A stretch of 64,000 bases of DNA, taken from the NCBI GenBank assembly GCA_015501605.1, contig JADNRZ010000026.1, positions 310,001 to 374,000 of the forward strand, given 5' to 3'. Each line of letters opens with the position of its first letter. The first letter of the stretch is position 1. The notes under the pieces are model-generated. The model saw only the letters and a program-made list of their open reading frames with translations. It did no database searches and was not told the origin of the DNA. Below are positions 36,507-49,218 of the stretch, piece by piece. This DNA comes from Panaeolus papilionaceus (Eukaryota > Basidiomycota > Agaricomycetes > Agaricales). The translations under genes were made by a program, and so were the position numbers.

Positions 36507-38123
36507 TCACCTCACCTCCCCGTCTCTCCCCACCCACACAACCCCCTTGTTAGCACCCGCACTCTCCCGAAACCTCTCGAGCTCCCCTCTCATCCTCGCA
36601 CATTCGGGGTTAGAGTCAAAGACGGAGTATGCCTCGGGGAGGTGGGAGTTCAAATACTAGGAACAACGCATAACACAAGTTAACAGTCAAGAAACCCAAT
36701 GAAAGGAAAGAACGCATACCCTGACTCGACTCTCACTCGACGGATGCGTGCCCAAGAAACTCAACGTCGACGCTGCCTTATTCTCCAACTTCGCAAGCCG
36801 CTCAAACATGCGTGGGCTCGCAGCGGGATCATAGCACCCCCGACTCATCACCCTCAACCCAATCAGATCCGCCTCTAACTCCTGCTTCCTAGAATTTGGC
36901 AGTTCTAACACGATTCTTTGGATGAGATCGGACAGCCCGAAGTTGAGCCCGACGAATTGGAGTAGGATGAGTGCGGTGAATGCGATAGTTTGTGAGGAGA
37001 GGCGTTCGGCTGTGTGGCGGGCGACGACGTGTCCGATTTCTGAGTATAAGTAAATTGATAAGTGGATAAATAGGTTTGTTAGTTATCTCCGCGATTCAGA
37101 GATAAAAGTAAGATGAGAGGAGGGAGAAGGTGAAACTCACCATGCGCCAAAACAGCCGCCAACCCCTCCTCATCCTGACACACCGGTAGTATCCCCGTAA
37201 ACACCACTATCAACCCGGGCGACGCCATCGCGTTGACAACCCTTGGGTCATTCACTACAATGACGTCCCATTTCTTTTCTTTGCCGTACACGCTGTTCAT
37301 TTTCCCTCCTGCTACATCCTTCTTATTCCCCGCTATAGACTGCGTTTCAAATAGCGCCCCTAATCCACCCATAATGTCGCCATCGAATGAGGAGGAATGG
37401 GGCGAGGGAGGGGAAGGCGTGGAAAGAGAGCCGAGGGATGAGGCGGAGAGGAGGCGCGTGACGACGCGCTGGACGTGGAGGGAGATGGGGTGATTGGGGG
37501 GTAGCGTTTTTGATGCTAGCTCGGATTTCATGGAGGAGCGGAGGGTGGATGCGAACTGTGGGTTGGGGGTGAGTAGGTGAAAGGGTGGGTTGGAGGAAGC
37601 GTAAGGGAGACGTACCTTTGCTTCGTACTCTGGACTAACGTTCATGAATCTCCATCTATCCGTCTCTGGGACTTTTTCTAAGCTGTATCATATCAATGAC
37701 AATCACATAATCAGCCCAAATGAACAATGTCCCAGACGCACAGTAAGCCATGAAGATAATCAGGAGAAATACTCACTGAGCAACATAATAAATCCCCCCT
37801 GCGATCAACGTAATCAACACCAAGTTGCTCCTCCGACCTCTTGGCTTTTTGGAAGGTCCCGGTAGACGGCCTCGTTCATGTGGATTGGGGGGAGGAGGGG
37901 GAGAGTTGAACTGGATGCGGTATATTTGGGAGGTCAGGGGCGTGGGTGAGGGCTGTTGGGAAACGGGGGTGGAGGAGAAGAGGCGATACTTAGTGCGTGA
38001 GGAGGTGAGGAAGAAGGATGACGAAGAGCGGAGGAGGTGAGATGAGGAGGTGAAGGGTGGGGAGAGAGAGTGGGAAGTGAGGCGCGAGAGAGAACGGCTG
38101 CGGGAGAGGGTTGAGCGTAGCAT
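36507..38123 (-). CDS. OMA1: OMA1-like mitochondrial metalloendopeptidase (M48)
   Basis: Zinc peptidase of the inner mitochondrial membrane that acts in stress-linked protein quality control. Five exons (38123-37777, 37682-37616, 37555-37141, 37039-36720, 36656-36507) give 1299 bases, or 432 residues. The N-terminus is Ser/Arg-rich with almost no acidic residues, a typical import signal, followed by a membrane span (LVLITLIAGGIYYVA, about 102-116). The catalytic site HEIGHVVARHTAER (HExxH) is split by the third intron after the His codon. The third zinc ligand lies in ELEADLIGLRVMS. SHPSSESRVRYL and a short C-terminal tail (EAYSVFDSNPEC) complete it. Length is somewhat above the yeast protein. 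All introns are in phase. Confidence 0.9.
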
Positions 38124-39114
38124 TGTTGTGTTGTGTCGTCCTACGTGGGCAGAGTAGCTTTATTATGCTTCACTCTTATGATGCTAGAGGATACCCGGCA
38201 GAGAGAGAGAAGCAGGAGAACGAGACGACACGGCGAGGTAGATGATTGACCAGTCCACGCAGAGAGGTGTATGTATCCCAGTCTAACAGAGAGAATGCAA
38301 AGAGCGATGAAGGAGGTCGTAGTCAACACAGAGAACAAGAACGGTGGTCAACACTCAACAGAGAGGAAGGGAATGGAATGACGACAATGGAAAAGGTTAA
38401 GATAAGAGTTGAGCGCGTGCTGGAGGAAATGGGAGAAATATGAAAGGGGAAGAAGGAAGAGAAGGTTTAACGCCTTCGGTGTGATCCGAATTCGTTAAGG
38501 TGCGGAGGTTTTGGCGTGTTGAGGGGAAATGGCCAAAATCGACCAAATCGCGCGAGGAAACGACTTGCTGTGAAGCACAGTCGGATGAGGTTCCAACACA
38601 CGTGAAAGCGCTAAGCGCGACACGTGAACGACGATGGCAGAAGACTAAACTTCGCGCTGCCATCGTGTTGGGAACCGAGCGCCAAAACCTGAGCGTTGGG
38701 GGCAACGAGAGTCTGAAAAGCAGACCCTCGAGCCAATGCCAACACTAGAAGGGAGTAGGTGGGAGGGTCGCAAAAACACAGAGAGCGCGACGGTAGGAGC
38801 AAGACTGATAGAATGCCCACTGCAGAGATGGCAGTGGTTTGAGAGAGAGAGGTGAAAAAACCCAAAGAGAACTCGCGGGCCATCGATAAGAACGAAGGCC
38901 CGACGAGACGTGATAAATTGCGAAGCTATCTAGGATGAAGGATTTCCCAAATCGCGCGCGCCTTTCTTATCCTCTGATGAGCGGGCCTTGCGGCCCGTCT
39001 CATCGTCAATGAAGTGCAATGTTATGCATGCCGAACACACGCGTCATAAGCGAACCTGCATGATAACATCACCTTGAGAAGGAAGTTGATCGCAGCATGA
39101 TCACACTCATCCAA
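38124..39114. other. Intergenic upstream of tRNA
   Basis: Purine-rich on the plus strand near 38170-38470 (GAGAGA, GAAGGA runs). No supported gene. Confidence 0.45.
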
Positions 39115-39211
39115 GCCGCGTTGGCGTAGTGGTAGCGCGTCGCACTTGTACAGCATTGCATCCGCAAGACTGGATATGCGAAGGTCACTCGTTCAATCCG
39201 GGTACGTGGCA
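39115..39211 (+). tRNA. tRNA-Thr (anticodon TGT) with intron
   Basis: Acceptor stem GCCGCGT pairs with ACGTGGC (39204-39210) with one G-U. The D-arm is GCGT-AGTGGTA-GCGC. The anticodon stem TCGCA/TGCGA encloses CTTGTA and, after an intron of about 25 bases (39151-39175), one more loop base, so the anticodon is TGT. The T-arm is ACTCG-TTCAATC-CGGGT. Discriminator A is followed by six T (39212-39217), the Pol III terminator. The intron sits at the canonical place after position 37. Confidence 0.93.
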
Positions 39212-39217
39212 TTTTTT
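39212..39217 (+). terminator. Pol III terminator of tRNA-Thr
   Basis: TTTTTT directly after the discriminator base. Confidence 0.85.
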
Positions 39218-39625
39218 GGTTCTTGGAATTATTTTGTTTCTTGATTTATTTTTAATTTACTTACAATCAAATGACCAGATTGCGATAATCTTATCGGTGT
39301 TGCTGTCGTGGATTAGTGCGATGCATTTTTGGGTGAACAAAGGGTCCCTTGGCGCTTCGAGATTCATAACGATTCGAATATAATCCTTGTTGGCAAGGTC
39401 TCCTTTCACGCTACGTATAGCCCTGAGCGATTCATTATTTATTGATAATTAAGCGCAAAGATGAATAATCGCACGTTGTGATCTTTGAAATACACAACGA
39501 CCCTTTCGTTCGTTGTCAGATAAGACGAAAAATTCGAAAGTAATTGGAGACCTTTGAGGTGAATACAATCACACGAAGTACAACGCGCTCTCGAGCCACT
39601 GAGCTTGAGGTCGTCCTTGAATTCG

Positions 39626-39633
39626 TATAAATA
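39626..39633 (+). promoter_or_regulatory. TATA box of a small gene
   Basis: TATAAATA, followed by a pyrimidine-rich leader to the ATGs at 39790 and 39810. Confidence 0.45.
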
Positions 39634-39809
39634 CGCCTCCGTTCTCTCTCTCCTCATCTAATTGACACCCAATTCAACCCAGTTAATTACTGCGCTACCC
39701 ATCTCTCTTTTTTCCATCCCGTTTTTACTTCATTTTAAACCCTTTCGTCGCTCTTGATTCGCGTCTGATAACAACCCCATTGCCCCTCGATGCCACCACC
39801 CCTCCCCAA

Positions 39810-40319
39810 ATGTCAATACAACAACCAACCGAGCAAGTTAGCCATGCAGAACCTCCCCTCCTCCGCGTTCGGTGGAGTTCGAGCACCCGAGGTGTGTGGT
39901 ACGATGTGGCGTACAGCACCCATTATCCACTGAGATGTAAGTTTTCTTCTTTCTCTCTTTTTTTTCTCTTGGTCTAATGAATGTCATACTCAGAGTATGA
40001 CATGAGCTCGGAGTGATTTTCAATTTCATTTTAATGTTAACTTGAGAATCGTCCCGATGCTGACGGTTACTTATTCTCTGCAGACATACAGGATGTGTGT
40101 CCAACCACCACGACACATGGGTCCAGAGGGGCAAGCGACCAACTGCCCATCCTGGCAGTCTCAAGTCTGACAGACGGCGTAGAAAAGGATGTTAACCCTA
40201 CTGGCAGATATCCCCCTCGGACTGCAGTGCAAAGGACGCGAATGTTACAACCCCAAGAGAAGTGCGTTACGATCCTAGGCCTCAGGTCATCGCCTCCCAG
40301 TTTGCTGTTTATCCAGTGA
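39810..40319 (+). CDS. Small hypothetical protein (two exons)
   Basis: ATG at 39810 (MSIQQPTEQVSHAEPP) runs to a donor GTAAGT at about 39937. The next exon from about 40084 continues in phase (YIQDVCPTTTTHGSRGAS) to TGA at 40317-40319. An earlier ATG at 39790 is out of frame and would be an overlapping upstream frame. No domain is recognised. It may be the start of a longer decayed gene to the right. Confidence 0.35.
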
Positions 40320-40689
40320 TCCTTCGCTCTTATCGTTAACTCGCTCGCGGTCACTTGTATCCCGCCCATATCTTCCATGTCTACCAGTCACGCATCCCGC
40401 ATACCCTACCGTTGACTCACGCTCGTGTTCAGCCCATCAGCAAGCAATATATTGTGATATAGCTCAACAGAGGAGTGGAGTCCTTGATCCTATGGAGCGG
40501 GTCTGTGGACGTTCGGAGGGAGCGACGGCTATACGGGGTCTGTGCCAGGAGGAATCGTCTAGTGCTCTCCTCGACATATGTACAGACCATATGTGTCTCC
40601 CTTGGGCGTGTGTTTCGTCGTGGTACACCGATGAACGCTGTGGAGGTCATGCGAGGTGTCGGACGACGTTTCGTGGCTATGGCATGTGG

Positions 40690-41640
40690 TATAAGTGGAT
40701 GTGTTATCTGGCAGGAGGGTAGTGTGGATGCAGATGTTGAGGAGGGTTGTCAGTTTGCGGAGGTGTAATGAAGATGGTGTTGTGCAGGAAGGCGCCGGGT
40801 GTGGAACAAACTTTCCAAGAGACACCGGAGGAACGCACTATGTGGCTGGTCCCTTTGTATTCGGTGGTGCATTGGAGCAATCGGATCACGTTCCACCGTC
40901 TTATTGAGCTCGAAATCTTCCCCTCACTTACCTACCGGGTTCACCTCATATTCCAACGAACCCACCTGCTTATCGAGCTTCCCATTTATCCCCTTCCTAT
41001 CGGCCTTTTCCTGATGCTATCGAGCTGCCCATGGGACTCGTATCCACGCTCACCCCGTGGAAGCACCTACCTTCGCCCCCACCTTTCACGGCCACTAGAA
41101 AGCCATACAACTCCAGATGACCCATGCCTTAATGAGCTTTTTAGGTTCAATACCGGCTGTAAAAGTGTTCAAGAGCAGATGAAGCTGGCACTATGCCCGA
41201 TGCAGCATTTGTCATTGGGTGTGGTGTGGTGGTGTTGTGGGTGGTCGAAGTTGACACTATAGATCATTGAGGCCTTCCCTGCACCCATACCTGGAATCCG
41301 CGGGTGCTATACATCAGGAACTTGACCGCCAAGGTGTGCGCTGTGGGGCGATGGACGCGCCATTCTGATGACCCAACATCGGAGACGGACGGAGGAGGTG
41401 CAGGATACCGGGTTTTACCATAAAAGGTGCGAAATATTGTCTTATTATCTTAATTACAAGCTGACGTTGCTATCAACTTAACAGTAAAGTGTTGGAAACA
41501 TTAACACAACATCTGTCCGCCAGTGAACAGGACGCGCTTTGGAGAAATGAAGAGAAGGAGTAGTTGAAGTTCATTGGTATTTTCCGCCGCCCAAAGGAGC
41601 TCTCGGGGATGCTTTCGAGCCTACAAGCGATGCTATTGAC
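40690..41640 (+). pseudogene. Decayed coding remnants, unknown family
   Basis: One frame reads GGTHYVAGPFVFGGALEQSD, then VPPSY, a TGA (where CGA would give Arg) and ARNLPLTYLPGSPHIPTN on to TATRKPYNSR. Further right VLETLTQHLSASEQDALW is followed by TAG and LKFIGIFRRPKEL. The pieces look like a coding sequence with point-mutation stops, but no homolog in this window confirms it. Confidence 0.3.
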
Positions 41641-41659
41641 GCGAGCCCCAGTGAAAGGA

Positions 41660-42302
41660 TGAATATTTTATTTTATGTTAATAATTTAATTTTATCGTGC
41701 TGGTACGGTATCACTGTTCACATACACACCCGTTCATCATGTTTGATTTTACACTTGCCTCGCCCAATCCCTCTCAGCGTCATACCGCTGGGGACCCGTA
41801 ACTTGAACAATATGACGCAAGATAATGCGACATACTTTGTTGTACTTCCAAGTATAATTGCACGAGCTTTTAATGGATTTTACGACGTAATTAGGTGGAT
41901 ATTGAGTATGGTAGACCCCTATCCTAATGCATATAACCTGAATCAAGCTTGTGAGACGACAGTATATGAATGGACAACTGTATGCACCATAACGTTGAGC
42001 ATCCTTCCAGGCTTCATCTTGTTCAAATCGCATGGACTGAGGATGTAACAAGGGCGGGGCATGGTGACGAAAATAAATTTTGAACACACCTGCGGATATA
42101 AAATTAACAAGCTCTATCCATCTTAATATTTTTCTATTTTGTCAATTGAGATCTTGTTTAACCGCACAGTATTGCAGGAAAGGTCAAGAAAGGTTTGTCG
42201 TTTGGGGTATGTTTACCAAAGGCACCTTGCGCAAATAGGAACACGTCAACAAATGAACAATCACACAACAGTTCCAACTTGTAAATGTCAACCTGATCCC
42301 AA
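41660..42302. other. Intergenic
   Basis: A 129-codon plus-strand frame at 41659-42048 has no motif and overlaps a minus-strand frame of similar length. No gene supported. Confidence 0.4.
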
Positions 42303-45300
42303 ATGAGAACTGCCCATCTGACGACTTCTACTTCTTCCACTTCCGTTGATACTAGCGCCATAGCATTACTGAGTACCTGCAAGAGGTCGGTAGTTTTTCC
42401 ATGCTCGATTCGACTCCAAGATTTTCCGTGGTTTAGTAAACCGTGGTCCAATTCACAAGGCATATTAGACGTGTCGCCACATTTTCAAGTGAGTAATACC
42501 CAAGAAACCGATTTTTCGCACCAAATTTTACCAATCTTGGTAGCGACTGGCAACCGCTACTCAATGCTGGGAGCTATACGCAAAAACTGCCCTCGTGTGG
42601 CAGCCAGCTCGTATCTGGCTCAACATGGAGCAAGAGCCATCATGTGGCACCGGAAAAGGCTGCCCACCATGGCGTTTTGTTGCTATATTGACGCTATACA
42701 GGTTATTTGATATGTCATGTATCCATGTACATGGCCCATCGGAAAGAATAAAGGAAAAAGTGTCGTACGCTGCGAATGACAAAGTGCCCGTAATTCCGGC
42801 CTTTATGAACGACTGGTGCGATCTGATGGTGGAGTTGGCCAACATAGCTGATCAGATTGTTGACGCTGGTGGCCATACTGTCCTTCAGGAAGAAGGTGAT
42901 CAGGAAGACGACTTTGCAAGGATCCTAAACTTCGTTCGTACAGATCTTCAGAGATTCCCGTTGAGAGCTGTGCAACTATTGCAAAATTTTTATGCAGCTA
43001 GCATCCATTTAGCGTACCTTTTTCGATGCGGATTCCTCACGCATGAACCAAATTCTCTACCGGATTGGTATGACACTGGGTATGTTATGTCTCTTTTTCT
43101 TTTTATTTACCGCGTCTGACCTTGACCTTTCCACTAGTAAGGACAAAGATAAGGAAGCAAAAACTCGCTACCCATTGCAATTGGCGGCTCTCATATCTCC
43201 CATCTTTCTCGCCGTCATGGATCCACAACTAGCCGGTGCGCTAAAGTTCAACCCAGCTATTATGATCGAGGTGAGTTACTCGTGACATTGGATGGCATAT
43301 GGTTGTGTTCATCTTTGTCTGTCAGTATTCCGAACGACTGGGGAATGCTAGGACAGACCTTATCCGTGAAATCGAAAATGGTTTTTGGCGTGTTCTGTTT
43401 CGCATTGCATCGCGCGAAATAGGGTTAGTTGGAGGAATCAAGGAGCTCGTAGGACAACTCCCGATGGATGTTATAGGCAGGCAATCATTGGTCGAACGAC
43501 GCTGGTTCAATCTACGTAATATCTCTCGATCTACATATGCTCTTCCTATCATTGAAAGTCCAACAGTGCCTGACGGCTACGTACCACAGAAGAAGAGTGC
43601 CAAAATGAAGAGGACAATCCCTAGGAGCGTCACTAGCTTGCGAGACACAAGCTCAACAACATCCGAATTCGAGGTCACTTCTCAACTCCCAGCTGATACG
43701 ACAAGCATACCCCCAAGTAGTACGAATACTGGAACGGTCACTGAACGGGCTGAGCCCTGGAACCACGACGAATTCGCGCCACCCGCTCGAGTTCAACAAA
43801 TTCTTCTCCAACCCGCCTTGCCTTCCTTACCACCCATTACTGCGACCCGGCCCTCGCAAGCCGATGCGAGAAATACCCCTTGCGGCTCACACTGCAATAT
43901 CCCAGTTTACACCGTGAAAGGCGAAAAGGTGCAGTATTTCTACTCCGTTAAGGTATGCTCTTCAATGCCCTATCTATTACCGTGAACTTATAATTAACTT
44001 TCAGGAAACCGTAGCATTGAGAATCGACCAATGGCTTGAGGCAGTATTTCACGGTCTTCAAGCAGGGCGGCCGCTCTACCTTAATCCAGAGGAACCAGAA
44101 CGTTCAGGATTTATCGCGCTTACTTATAACGACGTTGCAAATACCAAATCCATTCAAGGAGTCCTCGCTGATAAATGTGTTATTCTTGTCGACGAGCCAG
44201 ACTCGGGCTTTATATTTGACAGACTCAGCTCGTCCCACTTCTACCCCACCAAGAGCAAGGTCATTATTCGAGGTATTATTCTTACTTCACCTCCAATCCC
44301 TTTAGCTTAAATTACATGGCGCAGATCATTCACATTTTCCAGTTGAACGTTTTATCGGCACTTTGAACGAGGTGATCGAGGCTTCAAGTACTTGTAGCGG
44401 AAGATTGCTCTCAACGGAAAGGTTGCCGCTCCACGAAGGCGCGACCACAATGTCCAGCATTGCCTCCGATAGCGCCACCTGGTGCGCAACCAAAGGTCTC
44501 CCATTATGCCCTCCAGACGAGGTATTTCCCCTCCCACATCTCAGGGGAGCATACGCATCGACCAAGGGTGTCTTGGCTGAGTTGCAAATCGCTCACGACG
44601 GCTTGGGGATGGTAATGAACGTGGAATGTGGGGCTTTGTGGGTTATCTGTGCCTTCCCGATTCAGCCAGAGACTGGATTTTTGCTGTCGACTTTCGGAAC
44701 GACATTTTCCCTTGACCACCCAGATCCTACGAAGTGGATATATGAAGCAGTGCTCCTTTCTCCAGGAATGAAACTGTACGTGATACCTTTTAGTTGCCTA
44801 CAGAAGGGCATCGATTAATTTCCATACTTTTTTTTTATCAGAGTCATCCGGCCAAACACCCTCTACGCTTTGATTGCCCTGGAGGACACATTATACACCG
44901 TCGACAACTTTTACGCAACAAGCACGCTTACGGACACACTTGCCGGTCTCGTACACGCGATCTGCTCACCTCACATAACAAAGTCCGTTTCGACGCCTAG
45001 TTCATGTTTATTGCTTCAGAGATACGTCATTTGCTTGCACGCTGCATTCGTGCTAGATGAGATCGACAAGACAGGTGAGTCCTGGAAGAATCCTCTCGCT
45101 GTCTGTCATTAAATCATCTTACAGACCCTTTAAATGATCATCTTCCCGACGTATTGACACCAGATGGATGCAGCAACTTTTTTGCAGCATGCGTTATTGG
45201 AATATTACTTGACATCTTCGCTTGGTCCTCATATCGGCACCGCCACAACCACAACGGGTCTTCGTCAAATCACGAACAAGACCGATACGCCCATGTCAGG

Positions 45301-45702
45301 AAGTTAGGATATGAAGCCCTTCGATGGTTCTTCGAAAATCATAGTGTGGAATGCGAAGGTCCGAGTAGCATATCCATCGATTTCGTTGGTTCTGAACCTC
45401 CTCATCAGATCCTGAGCTTGATTGGTCACTTCCTTGCCAACATCCGGCAATCCATCACACCTCCTTCTGAGGGTCAGACTACCGAGGACCATCCTAGGTT
45501 GACTACTCAATTACTCAATACAATGGTTGGGAGTGTGTTTCCGCTGAATCAGAGAGAAGGCGCCATCATCAGGGGTGCGTACGAGGACGAAAGTGGCAGT
45601 CAATTCAGGTTGGATTTCGTCCGTCAAAACTGGCGAGTCGTTCGTCACGATCCAAATGGCCTACCGTTCAGTAATCCGAAAGGTGACTTGGATTCAGTTT
45701 AG
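42303..45702 (+). CDS. JmjC-like cupin-fold protein, paralog B
   Basis: Eight exons (42303-42488, 42544-43079, 43138-43270, 43326-43952, 44005-44272, 44325-44775, 44842-45074, 45125-45702) give 3012 bases, or 1003 residues, with no stop. It aligns with paralog A over its length: PWSNSQG and PDWYDTG, YSERLGNARTDLIREIEN, SSHFYPTKSKVIIRG, LLSTERLPLHEGAT, VECGALWVICAF, VIRPNTLYALIALEDTLYTV, CSNFFAACVIGILLDIFAW. At the expected iron site the HxD pair before the G-L-G turn reads QIA (LQIAHDGLGM), and the later His is Tyr and Asn (RPNTLYA, VDNFYAT), so it is probably non-catalytic. A Ser/Thr-rich linker of about 90 residues with KKSAKMKRT is present. It lies 30 kb from paralog A on the other strand. 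Confidence 0.75.
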
Positions 45703-45790
45703 AGTAGTTCTAGGTGTAATATGGTAGATAGATAAGCCTTCACCCGAGGTATAAAAGTACATTGCATTTTTTGGAATCTACATGAAATAA

Positions 45791-47431
45791 TTATGTGTAA
45801 ACGCGGATGGAAGCAAAGTTGAAGAATGCATCCTGGAATGCGGCTGGGTTGTTGTTGACCAAGTCTACAAGCAGGTTACGTGATTAATTCCACTGGTCGT
45901 CGTCAGAAGCGTTGCACAAATAGTACTTACCGACACAAGTTCCGGGGCATCCATCTTGTTGGTAAACAGCACCTGCAAAATCGCCACCTAGTGACGAAGC
46001 CGAACACACGTCGTGATACGTTAAAAACAGCTCCTTCAATTGACCCGAAGTGAAAGTGTCGACTTACACAGTGTGAGGTTGATAATTATATTGTGTGCAT
46101 CGAAGAACTGCGGGAAGTTGCATGATGTGTTGGGGAAGAAGGCGGACGGGGTTCCCTAAATCGCGTGGAGAATGCAGTTAGAACTCGTCATCTGCATTGG
46201 GTGATTTCAGGGATGGGCTTACCCAGCTCGCGGGGTTCACTGCGTGAGCACCCGCACGGATATCACCTGGGGTGTCCCCACCTCTGGGGAAGAACCAGAC
46301 AGAGATATGCTCTGGAGTTCGCTCGATAGCGTACCTGTAGAATATATCAACATAAGTCGGCATCTTGACGTGATGTCATGAACGGAACATACCATCCTCC
46401 ACCGTTGGCATTGAAGCTGGGTCCATAGCTATTGGCCGTGGCAAACTTGACGGTACATCCGGTATTGAAGTTAACCGCAACATCACAGTCGTTTTGCCCA
46501 GCGGTTCTAATTATGTAAAGAAGACAAAATGAACAAAAGAGCAAAATTAGACGCCTCTGCCTGAAAAACGACGGATCATGATCTTCCGCGTGGTTCAGAG
46601 CTGTACGCACCCTGTTTGGAGGCGTGACGCAGGCATGGTGCATCCTATTTCGAGGCATCAGTTCCTGGCGATTCGGTGATAACCTTTAATATACACGTGT
46701 ATATTGAGATGCGCACCTGTACTGGTGTGTAATGTGGCCGCATTCGGACTTTGATCGTTGACACCTTCCAAGATGTCAGTTTCCCCCTAATTATAGACAG
46801 ACGAAAAGATAAGGAATTCCGAAGATATACACGTTAAGATGAAAGAATGAACGTACGCCATTGGGCCATGCTGCTTCGTCTGTTTCCCAAACTGCTGGCC
46901 AGGTACTGAATTACCAATCATATATGAGATGGATGGGATTAAACAGGAGATTGAGTTAAGTACTGACGCGCATCCTTGTGGCATATGCCGGATATCAAAA
47001 CTGAGAGACGAAAATCAGTTAGAGGCGATGTGGGTATTAATGGAGAGATGTAGCTAACACTGCGGCATGTGTGGTATAAGTCTTCTTAGTCCTGATCCTG
47101 ACTGAATTACGTCCCGGACCATTGGGATCGAGCACAGTGGTGAAATCCGTACGCAGGATAAAGGTGTCATCGAAGGCGTACGTCAGGTTCTGGCTTCTTG
47201 ATGTTGGTTGGTCAACATAGTTCCTATATAATGAAGGACGCGTTAAACAAATGCTTGGATACAGGCTTGAACGACATACACTCGTCCATGCGTGGGGTCA
47301 GGGATGGCTTCCCACTCGAAGGCATCGAAGAAGTCCCTGCCGATGATCTCGTCGCTCAAATGGTACGCGTTCCCCTGAACTAGAGTTAAAGAGGCCAGGA
47401 GAAGCAACGAGCTACAGATGATTGACTTCAT
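45791..47431 (-). CDS. GH16-family endo-beta-glucanase, secreted
   Basis: Glycoside hydrolase of the laminarinase-like GH16 group, probably acting on beta-1,3(4)-glucans of fungal or plant walls outside the cell. The start MKSIICSSLLLLASLTLVQG is a clear signal peptide. The mature part opens YHLSDEIIGRDFFDAFEWE, then DPTHGRVNYVDQ. The catalytic motif ExDxxE is in NGGETDILEGVND (near 46790), preceded by TWPAVWETDEAAWPN. Later parts are WYAIERTPEHISVWFFPRG and FPQFFDAHNIIINLTLC, with Cys pairs. At least eight exons; the first are 47431-47280, 47223-47059 and a 33-base exon 47000-46968. The stop is TAA at 45791-45793. All joins I checked keep phase. Confidence 0.9.
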
Positions 47432-47495
47432 GGCGAGGAACAGAAGAGAAGAAGGAAAAAGGAGGTTGGTGGGTTTCAACTGACACAAGGGACAG

Positions 47496-47502
47496 TTTTA
47501 TA
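47496..47502 (-). promoter_or_regulatory. TATA box of GH16 gene
   Basis: TATAAAA on the minus strand, 65 bases before the ATG at 47431. Confidence 0.6.
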
Positions 47503-49218
47503 GTGTTTCGCCCAGGACAGCTATCAGGTGCGTTGCACAAACGGGGAACTTATTCCTGGCCTGAAAAAATATGCATCGTTCTGAAATGCCACGCAACTTC
47601 AAACACGGAGAAACTGTGCGCCAATTTAGTTTTGACGACATTGATCTGAAATTGTCGTGAAGCAACTCCTAAAATGACTGCAGTATGGTCAGCGGAGTAA
47701 ATGACATTACAAATCAAACAAAAATGCTGTTGAAAGACCGATGATAGATAATTCATCGAAGCACCAAAACCTAGAAATAGCGTTTAATACCTGTGTATAG
47801 ATATCAAACGCACTGAAATACGACCTCAGCCTCTAAAAAAAATTGAGGCCCCTTTCCATTGCCAGTTGCTCGCTCGACTTCGCCTATGCGGATCAAATAT
47901 GTGGTTGCAAGGTCATGCATGAGCTGCGGTCACCGATTCGGAGCAGTTGGCTGGTGCGATAGCGAGAAATTTACAAGCAATGCACCAGTCTCACTGGGCG
48001 GTTCTTTCTTCGTTATCGTTTTCGAAACGTTTCCATGGTCGCGCGAAAGCGTCGTGATAAATTTAGAATCAAGTTCAGCCCGAGGGTATCATAAGGGTCA
48101 GGTGCTTCATATGGTCGACTCGCTCGATAAATGGAAGTGTAGACCTCATCTCGTGAGAACGATGACTGCGAAAAGCATGAATTATTTGACGGTGATGTAG
48201 GCGGTATGTAGGTCGGTGCTGTCGCCGAAAAAAAACATCATCAGTTCCATTCTTGGTAGCAGATAAAAGCAGCTCACCATAATCAATTCAACCAAAAGCG
48301 GCTGCGGGGCTCAAAAAAGCTCAGACAAGCTCTCACTTGTGCCAACTCATACCATTTTTAACGATTCATGAACCGAAAAGAACACTGTGCGCCCCATGTT
48401 TCGATAATGGCGTGGTTGAAATTCAGGGCATAGTCGGGTTATAAGTTACACAATGTGGTCCACAGAAGAAACTGACAGCGAGACTTCTGAAGCAGCTGAC
48501 GAGGCGGTGAGATTTGGGAACCTTGTGGATGGTTCAATTACCGAGACACCATTTCAGTGATGATGGTGGTTGCAGGATATTTCTACCTCATCACGGATCC
48601 AAGATGACACGACAAGTATACTCAACAACAATCAACAGAACATCGGCACGAATGAATTTTAAAGCATATGCCTGGACATATATACTGCGTCAGAAAGATG
48701 ACATTTGGTATGACAACCTGCAGTATACCTTTGGATAGCTTGATTGCTGTAGTCCGCGTTGGAGACGCAGCACCCAGACGCCCTCATTTCTTCATCACAT
48801 GTGTGATTTATTAAGCATTCAGACATTTAGATGGCGACATGCTGCTAAGAGGGGGTTGATTTATGCAAAGACACTTCAAAAGCCTTGAAGCAGCAGGATG
48901 AACATGGAAGTGGAGAGCAAAGCGTTGTCGCATCCGAGCCGAAGCCGATTGCCGGATCAAACAATCACATGACGCATACGACGCGACGCGTCTGCAGGGT
49001 GTGGGGAAGCGATTGGGAAGTCTTCAAACCAAGCTGAGAGATTCACGAAGCAAAACGTGAAGATAAGGCGCTCAACTTTGAGTAATACATTCATGTCCGT
49101 TTATTGATACAATCGTAATAATTTTCTCTTTAATCCTCCTGACACCAAGTGATCATGACAGCTCCAGATAACCCCCTCTCGTCTCGACGTCACCTGGAGG
49201 AAGTAAGCATAAAACTTA
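47503..49218. other. Long intergenic stretch
   Basis: About 1.7 kb with only short frames (47859-48200, 48514-48738), none with a recognisable motif or convincing splice context. Confidence 0.45.

Noticed and set aside
38397..38883. Minus-strand frames upstream of OMA1
   Set aside because: No domain and no promoter-like signal; composition is explained by purine-rich flanking DNA.
41659..42087. Pair of overlapping plus and minus frames of over 110 codons
   Set aside because: No motif, no splice context, and frames of this size are expected by chance here.
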